From: Myroides sp.
GTDB taxonomy: Bacteria > Bacteroidota > Bacteroidia > Flavobacteriales > Flavobacteriaceae
NCBI GenBank assembly: GCA_018384465.1
Contig: JAHAYQ010000265.1
Coordinates: forward strand, 1-6,272
Direction of reading: 5' to 3'
DNA length: 6,272 nucleotides
Positions 1-6,205 of this stretch are shown piece by piece (positions within the stretch are counted from its first letter, which is position 1; each line of letters starts with the position of its first letter). The notes under the pieces are model-generated. The model was not told the DNA's origin. It made no database searches and saw nothing but the letters and a program-made list of their open reading frames with translations. The position numbers were made by a program, and so were the translations under genes.

Positions 1-125
1 TTCATTAATTCGGCAATATCAGCAAAGTGTATGTCCTCGAGGATTCGCAGTAATTCGCGCTCGTTCTTTTCGGCTATCAAGCCCTCGATTTCAAGGATAA
101 ATTCTTTACTGATTTTGAATTCCAT
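1..125 (-). CDS. mgtE: Magnesium transporter MgtE, N-terminal fragment (partial, cut by window edge)
   Basis: The start codon is at 125-123 on the minus strand, and 41 codons are visible before the gene runs off the left edge. The peptide begins MEFKISKEFILEIEGLIAEK and continues with a segment reading LLRILEDIHFADIAELM. This resembles the opening of the cytoplasmic N domain of MgtE magnesium channels, whose helices carry repeats of the 'L..L...D.A.L' kind. MgtE normally continues with CBS domains and five membrane helices that pass Mg2+ across the inner membrane; none of that can be seen here. The start lies inside the end of rsmA (20-bp overlap, different frame), so translation is probably coupled to rsmA. 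The upstream bases are A-rich with no clear Shine-Dalgarno. The call rests on a short N-terminal match and on recalled rsmA-mgtE neighbourhood in flavobacteria; another protein with a similar helical repeat is possible but less likely. Confidence 0.77.
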   Translation of the reverse strand, partial: MEFKISKEFILEIEGLIAEKNERELLRILEDIHFADIAELM

Positions 126-900
126 GAGCTTCTATTTTTTGTGTTAAGGTTATAAATTCTTCTACACTTAATTGTTCGGGACGTAAGTTAAACACTTCGT
201 CTTCTTTTATTTCTTCTGATATAAAACTTTTTAAACTGTTGCGCAGTGTTTTTCTTCGTTGATTAAACGCCGATTTTACGACAGTGAAAAATAGTTTTTC
301 GTTGCAAGGTAGCGAATAATCTTCTTTTCGGATCATGCGCATTACACCCGATTTTACTTTAGGTGGCGGCGTAAATACATGTTCTGAAACGGTAAATAAA
401 TATTCGGTATCGTAAAAAGCTTGGGCTAACACCGACAATATTCCGTAGGTTTTGCTTCCTTTTTTTTCACAAATGCGTTCGGCAACTTCTTTTTGAAACA
501 TACCCGAAAATTCAGGAATCTGATCGCGCATTTCTAATACTCTAAATACAATTTGAGTGGATATATTATACGGAAAGTTTCCAATTATAGCAAAGGGATC
601 TTCGCCAAATACTTTTTTTAAATTGTATTTTAAAAAATCTTCGCCAATGATGTGGTTGTGTAACTTAGGGTAATGTTTTTCTAAATACACCACCGATTCG
701 GTATCAATTTCAACCACAAAGGTTTCTACTTCCTTTTCTAATATGTATTTTGTGAGCACTCCCATTCCTGGACCAATTTCCAATACTTTATCGTAACCGT
801 TCAGGGTAAGTGTATCGGCAATATTCTTGGCAACACTTTCGTCGTTTAAAAAATGTTGACCCAAGTGTTTTTTTGCACGTACTTTGTCAGAATTACTCAT
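106..900 (-). CDS. rsmA: 16S rRNA (adenine(1518)-N6/adenine(1519)-N6)-dimethyltransferase RsmA (KsgA)
   Basis: This 264-residue protein has the usual length for RsmA/KsgA, the cytoplasmic enzyme that uses four S-adenosylmethionine molecules to dimethylate two adjacent adenines in the helix 45 loop of 16S rRNA, a late step and checkpoint in 30S subunit assembly. Visible motifs in order: KKHLGQHFL (residues 11-18), the signature N-terminus; the SAM-binding loop EIGPGMG (41-47); the acidic residue of VVEID (62-66) expected to hold the SAM ribose; GEDFL (86-90); the catalytic NFPY (108-111), a conservative form of the family's NLPY; the FTPPPKVKSGV region (176-186); and the C-terminal FNQRRKTLRNSL (212-223), basic and in the RNA-contacting lobe. 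The start at 900 puts the signature motif at the normal distance from the N-terminus. The gene overlaps the upstream DUF4286 gene by 8 bp and the downstream mgtE start by 20 bp, which suggests one transcript and coupled translation. The gene looks intact. Confidence 0.97.
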   Translation of the reverse strand: MSNSDKVRAKKHLGQHFLNDESVAKNIADTLTLNGYDKVLEIGPGMGVLTKYILEKEVETFVVEIDTESVVYLEKHYPKLHNHIIGEDFLKYNLKKVFGEDPFAIIGNFPYNISTQIVFRVLEMRDQIPEFSGMFQKEVAERICEKKGSKTYGILSVLAQAFYDTEYLFTVSEHVFTPPPKVKSGVMRMIRKEDYSLPCNEKLFFTVVKSAFNQRRKTLRNSLKSFISEEIKEDEVFNLRPEQLSVEEFITLTQKIEAHGIQNQ

Positions 901-1207
901 GCTCGCTAATGATTTCTAAATCGGTACGAAAGGTAAGCATTTTGTCTGCAAAGCGTTCCATACCTTCGTTTCGCAATAAAGGTGCGTGGTGGTCTTTGTA
1001 ATTTTGTAAAGCTTCTTTGGTAGGTGAAAAATACTGAACGGAATAGGTAATACCACCCATTTCTTCGTCAACCAACACTTTTACCATGCGCGCCGATGTA
1101 AAACAACCTGTGTTTAATACCTCTTGTATGTGCTTTTTCTGCATCCAATCCATCCATTCGTCATGAATAGATTCATCTATATTTATGGTAACGTTGTATA
1201 TAATCAT
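893..1207 (-). CDS. DUF4286 family protein, small conserved protein of unknown function
   Basis: This is a 104-residue soluble protein without signal peptide or membrane segment. It opens MIIYNVTINIDESIHDEWMD, a beta strand followed by an amphipathic helix, and continues with KVLVDEEMGGITYSVQYFSP (43-62) and a helix-rich tail containing DHHAPLL (72-78), then FADKMLTFRTDLEII. The beta-alpha-beta pattern, with a 'Y/F-S-V-Q-Y' strand and a helix rich in aromatic residues, fits a ferredoxin-like dimeric alpha/beta fold. I recognise it as DUF4286, a family common in Bacteroidota next to rsmA; no biochemical function is known to me. Its stop overlaps the rsmA start by 8 bp, so the two are probably translated together. 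Its start is 75 bp below the serS stop, and no alternative start lies upstream in frame close by. It is clearly a real gene: the family pattern and overlap support it, whereas the opposite-strand frame across its 3' end is a shadow. Confidence 0.88.
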   Translation of the reverse strand: MIIYNVTINIDESIHDEWMDWMQKKHIQEVLNTGCFTSARMVKVLVDEEMGGITYSVQYFSPTKEALQNYKDHHAPLLRNEGMERFADKMLTFRTDLEIISEHE

Positions 1208-1238
1208 AAGTTATTTTAGATTTCAGTGATTAAAAACA

Positions 1239-1265
1239 CCTACAAGGTTTTTAAAACCTTGCAGG
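1239..1265 (-). terminator. Inverted repeat after serS, candidate Rho-independent terminator
   Basis: A near-perfect inverted repeat lies 18 bp beyond the serS stop. The arms are CAAGGTTTT (1243-1251) and AAAACCTTG (1253-1261) around a single central base. After one mismatched pair (1242/1262) the symmetry continues for three more pairs, CCT (1239-1241) with AGG (1263-1265). Read on the minus strand, the hairpin is followed by TGTTTTTAA (from 1238 downward), a short T tract as expected at an intrinsic terminator. The stem is A/T-rich near the loop and the T tract is only five bases, so termination may be partial, letting serS transcripts read into the DUF4286-rsmA-mgtE genes. It may instead be a copy of a dispersed intergenic repeat, discussed in the findings. 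Confidence 0.55.
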
Positions 1266-1282
1266 AAGTTTTATGAATGCCT

Positions 1283-2554
1283 TTACGAAATTCTGTCAAA
1301 TCCGCAGTACGGACGTAAAACTTCAGGAATTTCAATACCTTCAGGCGTCTGATAGTTTTCTAAAATACCTGCCAATACACGTGGTAAAGCTAAAGAAGAT
1401 CCGTTCAACGTGTGTGCCAACTGGGTTTTACCATCTTTACCTTTGAATCTTAATTTTAAGCGATTGGCTTGGTAGGTTTCAAAATTTGATACTGAAGAAA
1501 TTTCTAACCAACGGTCTTGCGCGGTTGAAAACACTTCAAAATCATAGGTTAATGCCGATGTGAAGCCCATATCGCCTCCACATAAACGAAGAATGCGGTA
1601 AGGCAATTTTAGTTCGTTTAAAATGTCTTTTACGTGTTCAACCATACCATCTAAAGCTTCGTATGACTTGTCAGGATGCTCAATGCGTACAATTTCTACT
1701 TTGTCAAATTGATGTAAACGGTTCAGCCCACGTACATGTGCGCCATAAGATCCAGCTTCTCTGCGGAAACATGGCGTATATCCTGTGTTGCGAATAGGTA
1801 GTTCGCTTTCTTGTAAAATTACATCGCGATACAAGTTAGTAACTGGTACTTCGGCGGTTGGAATCAAATATAAATCATCGGCAACTGCATGATACATTTG
1901 TCCTTCTTTATCTGGTAACTGACCAGTTCCGTAACCCGACGCTTCGTTAATTAAATGCGGCACCTGCACTTCATCATATCCGGCTTGAGTGTTTTTATCT
2001 AAAAAGTAACTGATTAAAGCACGTTGTAATCGGGCACCTTTTCCTTTGTACACAGGGAAACCTGCGCCGGTAATTTTTGCACCTAATTCAAAATCAATAA
2101 TGTCGTATTTTTTGGCTAATTCCCAATGAGGTAAAGCACCATCAAACAAGGTAGGGATTTCGCCAGCTTCAAAAACGGTAAGGTTATCTTCGGCAGCTTT
2201 CCCTTCTGGAACTATAGCTGTTGGTGTATTGGGAATTTGATATAATTGTTGTGTAAGCTCGTCGCTTAGCGTATTCAACAGCTCTTTTAAGTCGGCAGTG
2301 CGTTCTTTAGATTGAGCTGTTTTTTGTTTTAGCTCTTCTGCCTTTTCTTTTTCGCCGTTACGCATTAAATCACCAATTTCTTTGGATAGCTTGTTTGATT
2401 CGGCTAAAAGAGTGTCCAACTCTACTTGTGTGGCTCTTCTTTGTTCATCGAGGTCGATTACTTTTTGAATCATTTCAGCAGCATCAAGATTTCTTTTGGC
2501 AAGGGCTTGTACCACTTGTTCTTGATTTTCTCTAATATGGGCTATCTGTAACAT
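1283..2554 (-). CDS. serS: Seryl-tRNA synthetase (serine--tRNA ligase)
   Basis: This 423-residue class II aminoacyl-tRNA synthetase, of normal bacterial length, activates serine with ATP and loads it onto tRNA-Ser in the cytoplasm. Residues about 27-105 are charged, heptad-like and rich in E/K/L, matching the long antiparallel coiled coil that grips the tRNA-Ser variable arm. The catalytic domain follows: motif 1 around EVQVPHLI (195-202), the serine-binding TAEVP (233-237), motif 2 FRREAGSYG (263-271) with its ATP-binding arginine, an acidic stretch at FEVF/EISSVSN (339-357), and motif 3 NGSSLALPRVLAGILENYQ (384-402) with the motif arginine at 392. The 'SSLALPR' form of motif 3, where proteobacterial enzymes usually have a G-L-A-x-G-R pattern, is in my recollection typical of Bacteroidota and not a defect. 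The start at 2554 gives the canonical N-terminus MLQIAHIREN. It is divergent from the M1 peptidase gene, with 136 bp between the starts. Confidence 0.98.
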   Translation of the reverse strand: MLQIAHIRENQEQVVQALAKRNLDAAEMIQKVIDLDEQRRATQVELDTLLAESNKLSKEIGDLMRNGEKEKAEELKQKTAQSKERTADLKELLNTLSDELTQQLYQIPNTPTAIVPEGKAAEDNLTVFEAGEIPTLFDGALPHWELAKKYDIIDFELGAKITGAGFPVYKGKGARLQRALISYFLDKNTQAGYDEVQVPHLINEASGYGTGQLPDKEGQMYHAVADDLYLIPTAEVPVTNLYRDVILQESELPIRNTGYTPCFRREAGSYGAHVRGLNRLHQFDKVEIVRIEHPDKSYEALDGMVEHVKDILNELKLPYRILRLCGGDMGFTSALTYDFEVFSTAQDRWLEISSVSNFETYQANRLKLRFKGKDGKTQLAHTLNGSSLALPRVLAGILENYQTPEGIEIPEVLRPYCGFDRIS

Positions 2555-2576
2555 AAATAAATAAATTGATAAAAGG

Positions 2577-2584
2577 CAAATTTA
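2577..2584 (-). promoter_or_regulatory. Candidate -7 promoter element for serS
   Basis: On the minus strand this site reads TAAATTTG, a full match to the Bacteroidota -7 consensus TAnnTTTG. It lies 22 bp upstream of the serS start codon, so transcription would start roughly 15 bp before the ATG and give a very short leader. No TTG/TTTG -33 box is seen at the expected distance, so the call rests on the -7 element and its position. The leader contains TTTA tetranucleotide repeats running into the start codon and no Shine-Dalgarno. Confidence 0.5.
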
Positions 2585-2643
2585 CATAAATTCTTCGTGA
2601 TTTTTATGATGATTACAACAATAAATCTTTGCCCATTAGGTAC

Positions 2644-2673
2644 TTGCTGTTAAGTGAAATAATGGTATTTTTA
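2644..2673 (+). promoter_or_regulatory. Candidate promoter for the M1 peptidase gene
   Basis: A TTG -33 box (2644-2646) is followed after 19 bp by TATTTTTA (2666-2673), which matches the Bacteroidota -7 consensus TAnnTTTG in all but the last fixed base. The 19-bp spacing equals that of the stronger promoter before the tRNA gene in this window. The start codon is 17 bp downstream of the -7 element, giving a short leader. With one mismatch in A/T-rich DNA, a chance match is possible. Confidence 0.35.
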
Positions 2674-2690
2674 CTAAAATTCGTATTTGA

Positions 2691-4610
2691 ATGAAAAATA
2701 TATTTTTAATTGTTGTTTTCTGTTTATTTGCAAATCGTCTTTGTGCGCAAATTCCTGCTCCAGCGTATAGCGAATATAGGTTTTACGAGCAGTTGGCTGC
2801 CGAAAAACGCTTGGCATTTGTTCCCAACCCCAATACGTATAATTACGATGTAACGTATCAAAAGTTAGAAATACAGATAGATCCTTCGCAGTATTATATA
2901 AACGGAGCCGTAACTACACAGTTTGTGGCTCAGGAAGATATGCAAACCATTGTTTTTGATTTAAGTCATCAGTTGCAAGTTACCGCTGTATGGCAGGAAA
3001 ATCAATTGTTAAGCTATACACAAGGTAATAACGAATTGCGTATTGATTTGAATGAGGGGGTTTTAACCGGTGCGATGGGGGAAGTTAAAGTAAATTATGA
3101 AGGTGTTCCTCCAACTGATAACGAAGCGTTTGTACAAAGTTATCACAATAATTCGCCTATTGTATGGACATTGTCAGAGCCTTTTGGGGCTAAAGACTGG
3201 TGGCCGTGTAAACAATCGCTTAATGATAAAGTGGATTCTATTGATATTTATCTTAAAACTCCCCAAGCTATGGTGGCGGTTGCAAACGGTATGGAGCAAT
3301 CACAAACTGCCGATGGTAATGGTTGGAAAACCACACATTTTAAACATCAATATCCTATACCTGCGTATTTGGTAGCCATTGCAGTGACTAATTACGAAGT
3401 TTTTGAACAAACGGCAGGTACATCGCCGTACACCTTTCCTATAATTAATTATTTGTATCCTGAAAATTACCAATCGGCAGTGAACCAATTAGCGGTTACG
3501 TTACCTATCATGAATTTGTTCGAAAATTTGTTTGGTACGTATCCATTTCATCAAGAAAAATATGGGCATGCGCAATTTGGTTGGGGTGGTGGTATGGAAC
3601 ATACAACGGTTTCTTTTATGGGCAGCTTTTCACGAGGATTGATCGCTCATGAATTGGCACACCATTGGTTTGGCAATAAGGTAACGTGCGGTACTTGGCA
3701 AGATATATGGATTAACGAAGGTTTTGCTGAATATATGGCGGGTTTGGTAGTAGCGCATTTAGATGGCGACGACGCTTTTGTTAATTGGAAAAAACAAAAA
3801 TATAATAGCATTACTTCTGCCACTTGGGGAAATCTGTATTTAACCGAAGAGCAAGCGTTGGATTCAAACCGGATATTTAATGGTCGATTGACCTATAATA
3901 AAGGATCTATGGTGGTACATATGTTGCGGTATGTTTTAGGGGATGAAGATTTTTACCAAGGAATGAAACAGTTCTTAAACGATCCAGAATTAGCGTATGG
4001 CTACGCCGTAACAGAACAAGTTAAAAATCATTTAGAAGCGGCTTCGGGTAAAGATTTAGCATCTTTTTTCAATCAGTGGATTTATAGTGAAGGCTATCCG
4101 TCGTATCAGGTTGCTGCAGAAATTATTTCCCCATCACAAATTAAAATCGTTTTGTCACAAACTACTTCACACCCAAGTGTGTCTTTCTTTCAAATGCCCG
4201 TAACTCTTCAATTAAAGGGATCAAACGGAGAAACTGAGCTCATTGTTTTAGAACATACTGAGAACGATCAAGAGTTTATGGTTGGTGTATCTCTTTTAGA
4301 TGTGCAAAGTATTGAAGTTGATCCGTTTGCAGATATTATTACAAAAGATAATAAAGTTAGTATACAAGAAGGCGTGGCTTTACAATCGGGTGAAATAGAG
4401 GTGTTTCCAAATCCTACTGCTGATACGTTTCAAGTCGTGTTTCCTAAGGATATGGAAGTTTTATCGATGGATTTGTACGATACAAAAGGAAAATTGATTC
4501 GTAAAAACATCAATAATCCCTATCATTCAAGCGAATTATCAAGCGGAGTGTATGTGCTTAGAATAGAAACTGAGGAACAGATCTATCATAAAAAAGTGGT
4601 AAAAAATTAA
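2691..4610 (+). CDS. Secreted M1 family zinc metallopeptidase (aminopeptidase N-like) with T9SS C-terminal sorting domain
   Basis: This 639-residue protein starts with a signal peptide (MKNIFLIVVFCLFANRLCAQ), probably cut by signal peptidase I near LCA/Q; the cysteine lacks a proper lipobox because N-R-L precedes it. Residues about 45-235 form the N-terminal beta domain of M1 peptidases. The catalytic domain carries the substrate-binding motif GGMEH (300-304), a variant of GAMEN, and the zinc site HELAHHW (H320, E321, H324) with the third ligand E343 in NEGFAEY, exactly the HEXXH-x18-E spacing. Y402 in LTYNKGS is the likely transition-state tyrosine. Catalysis seems intact, so it should remove N-terminal residues from peptides. 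After a small beta region (about 470-550), residues about 569-639 form a type A T9SS sorting domain: VFPNPTADTF, then YDTKGKLI, then LSSGVYVLRI and a basic end VVKN. The protein is therefore exported to the Sec periplasm, passed across the outer membrane by T9SS, and released or surface-anchored with the domain removed. It lacks the large helical C-terminal domain of E. coli PepN. The substrate preference cannot be read from sequence. Confidence 0.95.
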   Translation: MKNIFLIVVFCLFANRLCAQIPAPAYSEYRFYEQLAAEKRLAFVPNPNTYNYDVTYQKLEIQIDPSQYYINGAVTTQFVAQEDMQTIVFDLSHQLQVTAVWQENQLLSYTQGNNELRIDLNEGVLTGAMGEVKVNYEGVPPTDNEAFVQSYHNNSPIVWTLSEPFGAKDWWPCKQSLNDKVDSIDIYLKTPQAMVAVANGMEQSQTADGNGWKTTHFKHQYPIPAYLVAIAVTNYEVFEQTAGTSPYTFPIINYLYPENYQSAVNQLAVTLPIMNLFENLFGTYPFHQEKYGHAQFGWGGGMEHTTVSFMGSFSRGLIAHELAHHWFGNKVTCGTWQDIWINEGFAEYMAGLVVAHLDGDDAFVNWKKQKYNSITSATWGNLYLTEEQALDSNRIFNGRLTYNKGSMVVHMLRYVLGDEDFYQGMKQFLNDPELAYGYAVTEQVKNHLEAASGKDLASFFNQWIYSEGYPSYQVAAEIISPSQIKIVLSQTTSHPSVSFFQMPVTLQLKGSNGETELIVLEHTENDQEFMVGVSLLDVQSIEVDPFADIITKDNKVSIQEGVALQSGEIEVFPNPTADTFQVVFPKDMEVLSMDLYDTKGKLIRKNINNPYHSSELSSGVYVLRIETEEQIYHKKVVKN

Positions 4611-4649
4611 AATGGACTTAAAGTGTATCATTTAGTAAGCTTAAAATCT

Positions 4650-4657
4650 TACATTTG
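4650..4657 (+). promoter_or_regulatory. Candidate -7 promoter element for rseP
   Basis: TACATTTG fully matches the Bacteroidota -7 consensus TAnnTTTG and stands 31 bp upstream of the rseP start, within the 78-bp gap after the M1 peptidase gene. No good TTG box is found 19 bp upstream; TTTAG at 4631-4635 is closer than usual. A weak 5-bp inverted repeat, GTAAG (4635-4639) with CTTAC (4648-4652), overlaps its left edge. No clear terminator follows the M1 peptidase gene, so rseP may also be reached by readthrough. Confidence 0.5.
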
Positions 4658-4688
4658 TGCATCAAAAAAATAGAAAGTATAATAGTTA

Positions 4689-6035
4689 ATGGACATAATA
4701 GTTAAGTTATCGCAATTTTTACTGAGTTTATCTTTATTAATTGTCTTGCACGAGTTAGGGCATTTTATTCCCGCTAAATTATTTAAAACACGCGTAGAAA
4801 AGTTTTATTTGTTTTTCGATGTAAAGTTTTCGTTGTTTAAAAAGAAAATAGGGGATACCGTGTACGGAATTGGTTGGTTGCCTTTAGGTGGATATGTGAA
4901 AATAGCTGGAATGATTGATGAAAGCATGGATACCGAGCAAATGAAACAAGAACCGCAACCGTGGGAATTTCGATCTAAACCGGCATGGCAACGACTAATC
5001 ATTATGTTAGGTGGGGTTACCGTAAACTTTTTATTGGCTTTTGTTATATATATTGGAATGACTTGGTATTACGGCGAACGATATATTGCAAATGAAGATT
5101 TACAAAATGGGGTATGGGTACAGTCGCCTGCCTTAGAAAACTCTGGAATGGAATCAGGAGATAAGATTATTTCTATTGATGGAAAAAAACTTACACGTAT
5201 AAATGAAGCACCTGCACAATTAATTACCGCCAAGGAAATAGTTGTGGAACGAAACGGACAAGAAGAAACCTTGACGTTGCCGGTTGACTTTGTAGATCAG
5301 TTGATGTCTAACAAAACAGGTGGATTGGTAGCGCCACGTATTCCTTTGATTGTATCTGCTATTCCAGATGATTCTCACAATAAAGAAGTATTAAAAGTAG
5401 GTGATTTTATTACCGAGTTAAACGGCGTAAAAATTGATTTTGCAGATCAGTTTCAAGCGATAGTTGAGAATTTAAAAAGCGAAACAGTACGTGCAGTAGT
5501 TCAAAGAGACGATCAACAAATAGAAGTGCCGCTTGCTGTTAATGAAGAAGGAAAAGTGGGTATGGCTTATGCTTTAGGTATTAAAGAGTCAGATGCTGAA
5601 CGCTTAGGGTTGTACAAGGTTTCGCACGAGCATTATTCATTAGGAGAATCAGTTCCTATTGGTTTAAAAAGAGGAAAAGACCAATTAGTAGGATATGGAA
5701 AGCAATTAAAAATGATTGTTAATCCCGATACAGGTGCTTATAAAGGTGTGGGAGGATTTAAGGCAATTTATGATGTTTTTCCAAGTTTTTGGAGCTGGGA
5801 AGTGTTCTGGAGCATTACGGCATTCTTGTCAATTATGCTTGGCGTGATGAATTTATTACCTATTCCGGCGTTAGATGGGGGGCATGTTATGTTTTTATTA
5901 TATGAAATGATTTCTGGTAGAAAACCAAGCGACAAGTTTATGGAATATGCTCAAACGGTTGGTTTCCTTATACTTATCGCATTGCTTTTGTTTGCTAACG
6001 GAAACGACATATTTAAAGCTTTAACCGGTAAGTAA
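4689..6035 (+). CDS. rseP: RIP (site-2) intramembrane zinc metalloprotease RseP
   Basis: This 448-residue membrane protein matches the length and plan of RseP. The first membrane helix (about residues 7-27) contains the zinc-binding HELGH (21-25) in the context VLHELGHFIPAK. A cytoplasmic-side hairpin with GIGWLPLGGYVKIAGM (60-75) follows, the conserved G-x-x-PLGGYVK region of the family. A second helix spans about 104-126 (LIIMLGGVTVNFLLAFVI). Two PDZ-like domains fill about 130-205 (SGMESGDKIISIDG) and 218-298 (VLKVGDFITELNG). The C-terminal helices carry the third zinc ligand in NLLPIPALDGGH (388-399, with D396), and a last helix lies near 422-437. In E. coli the enzyme makes the second, intramembrane cut in the anti-sigma factor RseA and clears leftover signal peptides; the flavobacterial substrates cannot be named from this window. 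The gene follows the M1 peptidase on the same strand with a 78-bp gap holding its own -7 element. All active-site residues are present. Confidence 0.96.
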   Translation: MDIIVKLSQFLLSLSLLIVLHELGHFIPAKLFKTRVEKFYLFFDVKFSLFKKKIGDTVYGIGWLPLGGYVKIAGMIDESMDTEQMKQEPQPWEFRSKPAWQRLIIMLGGVTVNFLLAFVIYIGMTWYYGERYIANEDLQNGVWVQSPALENSGMESGDKIISIDGKKLTRINEAPAQLITAKEIVVERNGQEETLTLPVDFVDQLMSNKTGGLVAPRIPLIVSAIPDDSHNKEVLKVGDFITELNGVKIDFADQFQAIVENLKSETVRAVVQRDDQQIEVPLAVNEEGKVGMAYALGIKESDAERLGLYKVSHEHYSLGESVPIGLKRGKDQLVGYGKQLKMIVNPDTGAYKGVGGFKAIYDVFPSFWSWEVFWSITAFLSIMLGVMNLLPIPALDGGHVMFLLYEMISGRKPSDKFMEYAQTVGFLILIALLLFANGNDIFKALTGK

Positions 6036-6063
6036 AAAAAGATAACAATTTTTTAAAAAAGTG

Positions 6064-6094
6064 TTTGTAGAAACGAAATTTCGTTCTATATTTG
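6064..6094 (+). promoter_or_regulatory. Promoter of the tRNA-Asn gene
   Basis: TTTG (6064-6067) serves as the -33 box and TATATTTG (6087-6094) is a full match to the Bacteroidota -7 consensus TAnnTTTG, with 19 bp between. An A/T tract of six T and six A (6049-6060) sits directly upstream and could act as an UP-like element. Transcription would begin near 6100, about 20 bp before the mature tRNA 5' end. The spacer carries a perfect 14-bp palindrome, listed separately. This is the best-formed promoter in the window. Confidence 0.75.
6072..6085. repeat. Perfect 14-bp palindrome in the tRNA promoter spacer
   Basis: AACGAAA (6072-6078) is followed with no gap by its exact reverse complement TTTCGTT (6079-6085). 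The palindrome lies wholly between the -33 and -7 boxes of the tRNA-Asn promoter, where a bound dimeric protein would block or reshape polymerase contact. Allowing one unpaired A, the symmetry extends to AGA/TCT on the flanks. It could be an operator, or chance in A/T-rich DNA; no regulator is encoded nearby. Confidence 0.5.
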
Positions 6095-6118
6095 CATCGC
6101 AATAAAGGTAACACACCT

Positions 6119-6192
6119 TCCTCCTTAGCTCAGTTGGTTAGAGCATCTGACTGTTAATCAGAGGGTCCTTGGTTCGAGCCCAAGAGGGGGAG
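6119..6192 (+). tRNA. tRNA-Asn (anticodon GTT)
   Basis: A complete cloverleaf of 74 nt can be folded by eye. The acceptor arms TCCTCCT (6119-6125) and AGGGGGA (6185-6191) pair over seven positions with one T-G wobble. The D stem is GCTC/GAGC (6128-6131 and 6141-6144) with a loop containing the invariant GG. The anticodon stem is TCTGA/TCAGA (6146-6150, 6158-6162) around CTGTTAA, with anticodon GTT at 6153-6155. The variable loop is GGGTC, and the T stem CTTGG/CCAAG (6168-6172, 6180-6184) encloses TTCGAGC. The discriminator base is G (6192), as expected for asparagine. CCA is not encoded: the next bases are CAA, so the tail must be completed by the CCA-adding enzyme. GTT reads both asparagine codons. 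The gene has its own promoter and terminator and appears monocistronic. Confidence 0.97.
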
Positions 6193-6205
6193 CAAAATAC
6201 AGAAC

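Noticed and set aside
810..1001. Plus-strand open frame of 63 codons
   Set aside because: It lies antisense across the rsmA/DUF4286 junction, both of which are clear genes, and its peptide has no recognisable family pattern.
2691..2750. Possible lipoprotein signal at the cysteine of NRLCAQ in the M1 peptidase
   Set aside because: The residues before the cysteine (N-R-L) do not fit a lipobox, and a T9SS sorting domain at the C-terminus indicates a soluble signal-peptidase I substrate.
3097..3488. Open frames of 92 codons (plus, 3097-3375) and 62 codons (minus, 3300-3488)
   Set aside because: Both are out-of-frame shadows inside the M1 peptidase coding region, with low-complexity or basic composition and no family resemblance.
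4612..4635. Seven-codon reading frame (MDLKCII) between the M1 peptidase and rseP
   Set aside because: It is too short to judge, lies upstream of the likely rseP transcription start, and has no attenuator-like structure after it.
4805..5002. Minus-strand open frame of 65 codons
   Set aside because: It is antisense to the conserved 5' part of rseP. Its Cys-rich peptide reflects the complementary codons and shows no motif of its own.
6033..6063. Possible terminator after rseP, with a TTTTTTAAAAAA palindrome
   Set aside because: The palindrome has no G-C pairs and no loop, so it would not make a stable RNA hairpin. It fits better as A/T-rich DNA upstream of the tRNA promoter.
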